A stretch of DNA of 9,963 nucleotides, taken from positions 1 to 9,963 of the forward strand of contig JAJRSP010000150.1 in the NCBI GenBank assembly GCA_024278775.1, given 5' to 3'. A program made the position numbers and the translations under genes. How positions within the stretch are numbered: position 1 is the stretch's first letter; every line of letters begins with the position of its first letter. The notes below the pieces were generated by a model that did not search any database, was not told the DNA's origin, and saw only the letters and a list, made by a program, of their open reading frames with translations. This document shows positions 1 through 4,979 of the stretch, piece after piece. This DNA comes from Planctomycetota bacterium (lineage in GTDB: Bacteria > Planctomycetota > Phycisphaerae > UBA1845).

Positions 1-960
1 ACGGATGCAGCCGAGCGAGACGCTTTTGCCGATGGTGTCGGGCTCGTTCGTGCCGTGAACACCGTAGCGCAGTTGGCCGACGGCCTCCCCATCAACACCG
101 GTCAAACCAATCCACCGCCCGCCCAGCGGGTTCTTCGGGTCGTCGGCCGGGATGATATGCCCACCGCGCGGTGGATAGTACGTCGGGTTCAGCAGCTTCG
201 TACCGACTTCCCAGGTTCCCGTCGGTGTGCCGTTGTCCAGACCTAGCCCGACTCGGTATTGCCTCACGAATGTGTTGTCGAGGTATATCCCCATGGTGTG
301 TGCGCTCGACTCCACGACAGCATGAAACGGGCCGCGAATCACCTTCAACGTCTGCCCGGCTCGAATCATATTTTTGTTGCGAATCCCGTTGATATCGGCC
401 AGCAAATCATCCGAGATCAGGTTGGCCTTCGCGACCTTGCCAAGCGTATCACCCGGTTGAATCACATAACGGAAAGTAAACGGGTCATCCGGAAGTACCC
501 GCGTCGAAAAGATAGTTTCCGTACCGATCCGAGTCAGCTCCGCCCGCAACAGAGCTCGCTGCGGCTCACCCACACCGGAGGCCAGTGCATCAGAAAAATG
601 AGCCCGAGCGGCCACCAGATCGTTGGCCTCGAGCGCCCTTTTTCCGGCTGCAATCAAAGACTCAACCCGCTGGTTCCGCTGCGATGCAGATGCCGACAGG
701 GCCACACCGGACGAACCGGATCCGGAGTCAGTGGCCGTTTTGCCCCGTTCCGGCACATCGGGATCGGGTGGATCCGCCGAGGGCCGCTCCGGGCGATTGG
801 TGACCAAAACCGGATGGGAAGACGTCTCCCGGGAGGGAGCATCCATCGACTCGGAATCTGCATCGTAGAGCCACCAGACGCCCACGGACAGCAAGAGCAC
901 CGCAAAGACACCGCGAAGCGGATTGCGACGTCTGCGTCTGTAGGTTGGATACCTGGCCAT
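1..960 (-). CDS. LysM domain L,D-transpeptidase (YkuD family), 3' end cut by window edge
   Basis: The minus-strand frame is open for 320 codons from ATG at 960 to the window edge. By family knowledge, YkuD enzymes make 3-3 peptidoglycan crosslinks or attach proteins to the wall, outside the inner membrane. Seen in order: a basic N-terminus (five Arg at residues 8-12); a hydrophobic anchor at about 15-32; a Ser/Pro/Asp-rich linker at about 35-93; a short TPR-like helical stretch at about 95-145; a LysM domain at about 163-208 (YVIQPGDTL, then AGQTLKVI); and a YkuD domain from about 212. The catalytic motif is complete: H302-G-T-N, then S315-L-G-C318-I-R320, with C318 the presumed nucleophile. 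Only the C-terminal residues after the motif are missing. The start is supported by a GGGAGG ribosome site 7 nt upstream. The single hydrophobic segment suggests an anchored rather than freely secreted enzyme. It is divergent from the gene at 1434. The function call is firm; the particular subtype is not. Confidence 0.95.
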   Translation of the reverse strand, partial: MARYPTYRRRRRNPLRGVFAVLLLSVGVWWLYDADSESMDAPSRETSSHPVLVTNRPERPSADPPDPDVPERGKTATDSGSGSSGVALSASASQRNQRVESLIAAGKRALEANDLVAARAHFSDALASGVGEPQRALLRAELTRIGTETIFSTRVLPDDPFTFRYVIQPGDTLGKVAKANLISDDLLADINGIRNKNMIRAGQTLKVIRGPFHAVVESSAHTMGIYLDNTFVRQYRVGLGLDNGTPTGTWEVGTKLLNPTYYPPRGGHIIPADDPKNPLGGRWIGLTGVDGEAVGQLRYGVHGTNEPDTIGKSVSLGCIR

Positions 961-967
961 GACCTCG

Positions 968-973
968 CCTCCC
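968..973 (-). promoter_or_regulatory. Ribosome binding site of the L,D-transpeptidase gene
   Basis: GGGAGG on the minus strand lies 7 nt before the ATG at 960. It decides that start over downstream Met codons, which would remove the membrane anchor. Confidence 0.7.
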
Positions 974-979
974 TGCCTC

Positions 980-989
980 TGGTATACCA
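980..989. promoter_or_regulatory. 10-bp palindrome TGGTATACCA near the transpeptidase start
   Basis: A perfect dyad lies 20 bp upstream of the transpeptidase ATG. It is followed at once by a short inverted repeat (AGACC at 990-994, GGTCT at 1006-1010). Both would be in the 5' leader if the candidate promoter at 1061-1088 is real. This could be an operator or a leader hairpin; it could also be chance. Confidence 0.3.
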
Positions 990-1060
990 AGACCCTGATG
1001 CACCAGGTCTCTGGCGCACAAAATACGTTTGCCGCTCACTCCGTCAAAACACCGCAGGCC

Positions 1061-1088
1061 AGGATAAACTCGTTTCGCCCAATTGCAA
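1061..1088 (-). promoter_or_regulatory. Candidate sigma70-type promoter for the transpeptidase gene
   Basis: On the minus strand, TTGCAA (1083-1088) and TATCCT (1061-1066) are 16 bp apart. Each matches the sigma70 consensus at 4 of 6 positions. It would start a transcript about 95 nt before the ATG at 960. Planctomycete promoters are poorly conserved, so this is weak evidence. Confidence 0.3.
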
Positions 1089-1144
1089 GTCACATGACAC
1101 CTTCTAACGGGCGAATGGCCGAATCGGCGGTCGTAAGCCATGGG

Positions 1145-1179
1145 AGGGCAGGTCGGGCGGGTGCCCCGTCCCTCGCCCT
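1145..1179 (+). other. Nested GC-rich hairpin
   Basis: AGGGC (1145-1149) can pair with GCCCT (1175-1179). Inside it GGGCGGG (1155-1161) can pair with CCCG and CCC (1165-1172, one bulged T) around a 3-nt TGC loop. It sits mid-way between divergent genes with no T-tract after it, so it is not an obvious terminator. It may be part of a structured RNA or a regulatory site. Confidence 0.35.
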
Positions 1180-1190
1180 GGTCCAAGCAA

Positions 1191-1200
1191 CGAGTACTCG
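1191..1200. promoter_or_regulatory. 10-bp palindrome CGAGTACTCG
   Basis: A perfect dyad lies near the middle of the divergent intergenic region, loosely flanked by an outer inverted pair (GGTCC at 1180-1184, GGACC at 1210-1214). It could be a binding site for a dimeric regulator serving one or both genes. No regulator gene lies in the window. Confidence 0.3.
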
Positions 1201-1247
1201 AAGGATGGAGGACCCGCCGCAAGTGTCGCGCGCCATCTTCCAACCCT

Positions 1248-1259
1248 CGGCTTCGGCCG
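1248..1259 (+). other. Hairpin with UUCG tetraloop
   Basis: CGGC-TTCG-GCCG on the plus strand gives a perfect 4-bp stem with the C(UUCG)G tetraloop, known as an unusually stable RNA loop. The tetraloop is strand-specific, which hints that any transcript across it runs on the plus strand. The stem is short and the region GC-rich, so chance is possible. Confidence 0.35.
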
Positions 1260-1277
1260 CCCCTCTCGTGTCACAGC

Positions 1278-1306
1278 TTGACGGCACGTCCAACTACACC
1301 TTGAAT
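1278..1306 (+). promoter_or_regulatory. Candidate sigma70-type promoter for the three-gene run at 1434-4708
   Basis: TTGACG (1278-1283, 5 of 6 to consensus) and TTGAAT (1301-1306, 4 of 6) are 17 bp apart. A start near 1313 would give a leader of about 120 nt that begins with the inverted repeat at 1316-1353. It is the best plus-strand match I found upstream of 1434, from visual inspection only. Confidence 0.35.
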
Positions 1307-1315
1307 GCCAATATG

Positions 1316-1353
1316 TGAACCGGGTGGTCTGCGCGACGGTGCCGGCCGGTTCA
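1316..1353 (+). other. 8-bp inverted repeat in the presumed leader
   Basis: TGAACCGG (1316-1323) and CCGGTTCA (1346-1353) are perfect complements separated by 22 bp. If transcription starts near 1313, this stem would be at the very 5' end of the mRNA, where it could protect it. As DNA it could also be an operator. Confidence 0.35.
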
Positions 1354-1433
1354 GAGATTGGCAGGACAACTGACACCACCGCAAAGAAACAGGAAGTGTC
1401 CCCTGCGGTCGGTCGCGGGGGTAGTAGCAAACA

Positions 1434-2006
1434 ATGGCACAAGAGTGGCAGGTAGGTCATTCCACCGGGCGATGTTCGGTGACCGATCGGGAGCTGACCG
1501 AAGGCGAGGAGTTTTACGCCGTGCTCTTCGAGGAGGGCGACTCATTTCGCCGGATTGATTACAGCCTGGAGGGTTGGTCCGGGCCGCCCGAGGGTTCGTT
1601 TTGCCATTTCAAGACCCGCGTTCCGATCCGGGAGAAGAAAAAACGCCTTCTCGTGGACGATGAGGTGTTGATGAACTTCTTTCTCCGCCTGGAGGGAGAA
1701 GAAGACCCGGCGCGTGTCCGCTTTCGGTTTGTGCTGGCACTGATTCTGATGCGTAAGCGGCTGTTGCGGTATGAAAACTCAGAGACGACCGACGGCCTGG
1801 AAATATGGACCATGACGACACCGAGAGATCACATGACGCACAAACTGGTCAATCCGCGTCTTACGGACGATCAGGTCGAGGACGTAAGCGAACAGATCAC
1901 GGGTATCCTTCACGGCGATATGGGCGCGTGGTCGGAGGTGGACGTAGAGGACCAAGACCCGGCGATACCTTCGACACCCAGCGAGCGACCGGATGAAAAC
2001 GGTTAG
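1434..2006 (+). CDS. Conserved-looking cytosolic protein of unknown function, 190 aa
   Basis: I do not recognise a named domain. The protein has no signal peptide or membrane segment and is rich in charged residues. Seen: a small N-terminal module with H9, C14 and C57-H58, which might be a metal site or its remnant (inference); a glycine/acid segment at about 20-50 (TEGEEFYAVLFEEGDSF); a basic patch KKKRLLVDDE at about 68-77; a hydrophobic helix ending in MRKRLLRYE at about 95-120; and an acidic, Pro/Ser-containing tail from about 165. The start is the first ATG after an in-frame TAG at 1425-1427. The ribosome site is weak (a G run at 1417-1421). The 3' end overlaps the lipoprotein gene by 14 bp, which suggests translational coupling. 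Its look resembles small uncharacterised proteins I associate with planctomycetes, but I cannot confirm a family. Confidence 0.85.
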   Translation: MAQEWQVGHSTGRCSVTDRELTEGEEFYAVLFEEGDSFRRIDYSLEGWSGPPEGSFCHFKTRVPIREKKKRLLVDDEVLMNFFLRLEGEEDPARVRFRFVLALILMRKRLLRYENSETTDGLEIWTMTTPRDHMTHKLVNPRLTDDQVEDVSEQITGILHGDMGAWSEVDVEDQDPAIPSTPSERPDENG

Positions 2007-2844
2007 TCACCCGGCCCACCATCGACCAGCACATGCCCGCCTGGTGGGGCTTTGGTCGTGCGTGTGGGGTGGGGTACTGATGAGTGGTTGCCATGCGCCT
2101 CAGCGGGTGCGGCCCCCCCTCGATCCGATTTCACTGGGGGCGTCCATACAACTCATCAACGCAAACACCGCGCGCATCACGGCGGCGCTTCGTGCTTCGG
2201 GTCCGGTGGATGGCGAAGTGGTGAACGCTGACGGCAGGCGTGTTTCTTTTCATGTCGATGGCGTGCTCTTTTTTCTTGAACCCTCCTTCCTCAGATTCGA
2301 CTTGAAGAAACTCGGTGAGCGTCAACTGCTACTCGGTTCCAATGCTTCCGGGTATTGGATGTACACCAAGGAAGACGGCAAGTACGTCTGTGGGCAACAC
2401 GATGACCCGAACGACCTGCCGCCCGATCTGGCCATTCGCCCCGATCAGATTGCGGACGCCCTGGCGTTGACACCGCTCGACACGGCGGAAAGCAGTATTG
2501 AGATCGTGCAGCGCATCGTGGATGATTATCAGCAGCTACTGTTCCTCACCAACACGGAATCCGAACGGATCGTGATCCAGAAAGAATACTGGATCGACCG
2601 TCGCGCGCCGCGTGTGGTGCGTCGCGTGGTGTTCCGAGATACACGGGGTGCGGCGGAAATGGTGTCGACTTTGGACGACTACCGGGTGCAACCGGAGAGC
2701 TCGCTCTATCTGCCGCACACCATCGGCGTATCTTGGCCCAGCGAGAAAATGTCAATACGATTCTCCGTCACACGGTGGCGTCTCGAACCCCGGGTCACGC
2801 AAAACGGCCCCCAGTTCGCCACACCTCGTGAGTGCCTACCGTAA
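1993..2844 (+). CDS. Putative lipoprotein, LolA/LolB-like fold possible, 283 aa
   Basis: The N-terminus carries a lipoprotein signal: basic/His-rich residues 1-16, a hydrophobic stretch at 17-32 and a lipobox LMSGC with the lipidated Cys at 33. Met at the -3 position is less usual than Leu. His at +2 is not the Asp retention signal known from enterobacteria, so outer-membrane placement is possible. The rest alternates short strands with one helical part. Residues of about 45-125 (DGEVVNADGRRVSF, then FLRFDLKKLGERQLLLGSN) and the C-terminal part (VVFRDTRGAAEMVSTLDDYR, then LPHTIGVSW) resemble the half-barrel of LolA/LolB-type or outer-membrane lipoprotein-sorting proteins. That is an inference from pattern only. 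The start ATG overlaps the preceding gene by 14 bp and the RDD gene follows after 22 bp, so the three are probably one operon. It could bind a lipid or another hydrophobic ligand at the envelope. Confidence 0.85.
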   Translation: MKTVSHPAHHRPAHARLVGLWSCVWGGVLMSGCHAPQRVRPPLDPISLGASIQLINANTARITAALRASGPVDGEVVNADGRRVSFHVDGVLFFLEPSFLRFDLKKLGERQLLLGSNASGYWMYTKEDGKYVCGQHDDPNDLPPDLAIRPDQIADALALTPLDTAESSIEIVQRIVDDYQQLLFLTNTESERIVIQKEYWIDRRAPRVVRRVVFRDTRGAAEMVSTLDDYRVQPESSLYLPHTIGVSWPSEKMSIRFSVTRWRLEPRVTQNGPQFATPRECLP

Positions 2845-2866
2845 CCCATAGGAAACGACCGCCACA

Positions 2867-4708
2867 GTGAACGCCTTCCCACTGTTCGATACACACCGCC
2901 GCCCACACTTGTTCGTGACGACCACAGTCCGCACGGTACGCCACATCCCGAGGTGGTGTCTTCTCGCCGCGATCTGGTCGGTTTTCTCGCTTTTTTCAAC
3001 CATGGCATTGGCACAACACACCCGTCCACTGGAAATCGGTGTGATCGGCGGTGACGGCGTGCTCTGGGCCTACCGACGCGATGCATCCGAAACGAACAGT
3101 GCCGACCTTCTTCGCTTCTGTTACCAGATGACGGACGACAGTTCCACACACCGGTTTTGGCCCGGACCGGTGGTCGTCGGCGAAGTGGCCGTGGCAACCA
3201 CCCAGGGCACCGGACTCCATACCTTTTTTCGTGACGGGACACATCGCCACTACCTTCCCGATCCACGCATCATGCGAACGGGACCGCCCTTTTCCGATCT
3301 CGGTGAAGTGGCCCTGCCTCTTCAAACGCCGCCACTCGCGGTATGCTGGGACGAAGGCAATTTCTGCCTCGTGGCCGTCATCTCAGCGGCACAAGCCGCA
3401 GCACTTCCACCACCGCACCACGAGGAAGCAAAGACGACCACAGGTCAGACAACGAAAGAGAACGCCGAAAAAGCTACGTCGACGGAAGACCCACCCGAGA
3501 CTCCGGCCTCAATGAGTGTCGCATCGCCGCAGCCGGCCATCCCCACACCGTTCGCCCTCGCACGGTATTCCGCTCGGCAATGGATATTGGATCGCGCGAC
3601 GCCACCGGACCTCGGCGCGGAGGGTGTGATCGTGGGTGTTCTCGCCCGAGACGGCACGACCCACCTCGTCTATGCCGACGGCGTGGGCTCACACACACTT
3701 CACCATCGGGTGCTGCCCGCCACGGGTGATACATGGTCAGAAAAAACCACGTGGAAACTTTCAGCCCATACGGAACCCGTAGCGTTGGGATGGCAACATG
3801 ATCAGCCGGTCGTGGTCTTTCGCGAAACGGCTCTTAACGGCGTCACCATCGGCACGATCAGTATGGTAGAGGGGAAATGGAAGGCCGGTCCCCTGTTGGC
3901 AAAAAACGCCGCCGAGGCCGAACGGTTTGAGGATGCACCGGAGGCTTCCGTCGCAGGGGCTTCGGTGGTTGTCGCCATAAGCGACCCCCAGGGTGACGTG
4001 CGTATCGGAACATGGTCCGTCGCCAGCGGCGGCGTGGTGCAAGCACCGGCGATCGCCCCCCCCCTGGCTCCGTCTCTCTTTCCCAAAGCGGACCCTGCCG
4101 CGCGACACATTCTCCAATACGCGATCCTTCTGGCAGCGCTGGCCGCGGTCTTCATCTGGCGGCGCGACAACGTCATGCTGCTCATACCCGTCGGTAAGCA
4201 CAACCACTACGCCCGATTCCAACATCGGTTTCTCGCGTTCACGATGGATCTGGTGATCCTGGCCCCCGTTTGGGGCTTCATCCTCTACCGACTGACAGAT
4301 CAAAGTGACCAGGGGATCACGATCGCGGAACAACTGATGCAGAATCGCAACACGTTGCCGGCCGCCTGGTTTTGGTCGTGGGCCATCATCGGCGCGGTGT
4401 TTGCTCCGTATGCCACGATCTTTGAGCATTGGCTCGGGGCCACGCCGGGAAAGCGCATCATCGGTTGCCGCGTGGTGACCGAACGCGGACGGCCCTGTTC
4501 ATTTCCGAGCATCCTGATCCGTAATGCCGTGCGTCCGATCGAGTTTCACTTTACCGCCATCGCCCTGCTTGTGTTTCTCACACCAAGCCGACAACGACTC
4601 GGCGATATACTCTCCGGCACCATCGTAGTGGAGACCGCCGACCGCGAAGGCGTGGAAGGCAATGAGGCCGACGACGAGAACAGCGATCACACAGACCTGA
4701 TCGCGTAG
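2867..4708 (+). CDS. Exported beta-rich domain fused to C-terminal RDD membrane domain, 613 aa
   Basis: This is a membrane protein of unknown role. Seen in order: a signal peptide with a long n-region and hydrophobic core at about 31-48, possibly cut after ALA (residue 49); a beta-rich part at about 50-180 and 230-395 with repeated short hydrophobic strands (for example PVALGW, then PVVVF), suggestive of a beta-propeller; a Thr/Glu/Pro-rich insert at about 183-230; a transmembrane helix at 415-430 followed by RR; and an RDD domain at about 448-590. RDD signatures are RFLAF-x2-D (Arg454 to Asp461), GATPGKRIIG, LIRNAVRP and RQRLGD. Other hydrophobic helices lie at about 462-476 and 498-520, with a further one near FTAIALLVF. 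The GTG start is the only one between an in-frame TAG at 2849-2851 and the signal peptide that leaves it intact; AGGA at 2850-2853 is 13 nt away, rather far. RDD proteins include proposed transporters, but this fused form has no function I can name. Confidence 0.88.
   Translation: MNAFPLFDTHRRPHLFVTTTVRTVRHIPRWCLLAAIWSVFSLFSTMALAQHTRPLEIGVIGGDGVLWAYRRDASETNSADLLRFCYQMTDDSSTHRFWPGPVVVGEVAVATTQGTGLHTFFRDGTHRHYLPDPRIMRTGPPFSDLGEVALPLQTPPLAVCWDEGNFCLVAVISAAQAAALPPPHHEEAKTTTGQTTKENAEKATSTEDPPETPASMSVASPQPAIPTPFALARYSARQWILDRATPPDLGAEGVIVGVLARDGTTHLVYADGVGSHTLHHRVLPATGDTWSEKTTWKLSAHTEPVALGWQHDQPVVVFRETALNGVTIGTISMVEGKWKAGPLLAKNAAEAERFEDAPEASVAGASVVVAISDPQGDVRIGTWSVASGGVVQAPAIAPPLAPSLFPKADPAARHILQYAILLAALAAVFIWRRDNVMLLIPVGKHNHYARFQHRFLAFTMDLVILAPVWGFILYRLTDQSDQGITIAEQLMQNRNTLPAAWFWSWAIIGAVFAPYATIFEHWLGATPGKRIIGCRVVTERGRPCSFPSILIRNAVRPIEFHFTAIALLVFLTPSRQRLGDILSGTIVVETADREGVEGNEADDENSDHTDLIA
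4056..4064 (+). repeat. C9 homopolymer tract inside the RDD gene
   Basis: Nine consecutive C encode part of a Pro/Ala stretch just before the first transmembrane helix. Slippage here would cut off the whole RDD domain. Runs this long can vary in length during replication, but nothing in the window shows that it does. Confidence 0.6.
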
Positions 4709-4813
4709 CCGGCGTGCCAAACCCCTTTCTCAGCACTACGGTGCGGACCGAGGCGCGTCTCGCTTCGTATTCACGCCATCGCCTCAACCCTTTCCCATTC
4801 CGCTATCCGCAAG

Positions 4814-4835
4814 GGTCATCCCCGCGGGATTGACC
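4814..4835 (+). terminator. Hairpin between the RDD and AAA+ genes, possible terminator
   Basis: GGTCATCCC pairs with GGGATTGACC, a 9-bp stem with one bulged T and a CGC loop, beginning 105 bp after the RDD stop codon. The sequence that follows (GATAATTTC) has only a short T run, so it is a poor intrinsic terminator. The near-symmetry also suits a protein-binding operator for the downstream gene. Confidence 0.35.
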
Positions 4836-4967
4836 GATAATTTCAGCGAGGGCATCCCCGTTCCGATGATGTATGGGACGTTGCAGTTGTCATGCGCGCA
4901 CGCTCACGTTGCTCCCATTGGCTGAGCTGGCCGAGGGTCGTCCGGACGCGATACGCTGACACGTATT

Positions 4968-4973
4968 GAGGAA
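4968..4973 (+). promoter_or_regulatory. Ribosome binding site of the AAA+/coiled-coil gene
   Basis: GAGGAA sits 6 nt before the ATG at 4980. The start is further supported because the protein begins MYANFFGL, the usual opening of ExeA-type ATPases. Confidence 0.75.
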
Positions 4974-4979
4974 TCAACC

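Larger units (their letters stand above)
961..1433. other. Divergent intergenic region with palindromes and hairpins, no convincing gene
   Basis: This 473-bp stretch separates two divergent genes. Frames on both strands give only low-complexity, Arg/Pro/Ser-rich translations with no recognisable domain, so I see no protein gene. It holds candidate promoters on each strand, two perfect 10-bp palindromes (980-989 and 1191-1200), a nested GC-rich inverted repeat (1145-1179), a CGGC-TTCG-GCCG hairpin (1248-1259), and inverted repeats at 1316-1353 and 1372-1409 just ahead of the plus-strand gene. It may carry shared regulation of both genes, or a small structured RNA. I could not match it to tRNA, RNase P RNA, tmRNA or SRP RNA signatures. 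Confidence 0.6.
4709..4979. other. 271-bp intergenic gap with one strong hairpin
   Basis: No protein gene or RNA gene is visible. The stretch holds the hairpin at 4814-4835, an imperfect direct repeat (GGGTCATCCCCG at 4813-4824 and GGGCATCCCCG at 4850-4860) and a good ribosome site at its end. I found no clear sigma70 promoter, although the length suggests the AAA+ gene has its own. Confidence 0.5.

Noticed and set aside
259..1107. A 282-codon plus-strand open frame opposite the L,D-transpeptidase
   Set aside because: It is antisense to a gene with an intact catalytic motif. Its translation is rich in Arg, His, Pro and Gly with no domain.
728..1243. Minus-strand open frame running from the divergent gap into the transpeptidase gene
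   Set aside because: It is out of frame with the transpeptidase, has a low-complexity Arg/Gly/Cys-rich translation and lacks a ribosome site.
1100..1433. Known structural RNA (RNase P RNA, tmRNA, SRP RNA or tRNA) in the divergent gap
   Set aside because: I could not find the conserved RNase P core, a tmRNA or tRNA T-loop, or the SRP GGAAG-type loop in a suitable context on either strand.
2706..3266. 186-codon minus-strand frame across the lipoprotein-RDD junction
   Set aside because: It is antisense to two well-supported genes and has an Arg-rich translation typical of shadow frames in GC-rich DNA.
3761..4429. 222-codon minus-strand frame inside the RDD gene
   Set aside because: It is antisense to the RDD domain and transmembrane helices, with no recognisable protein family.
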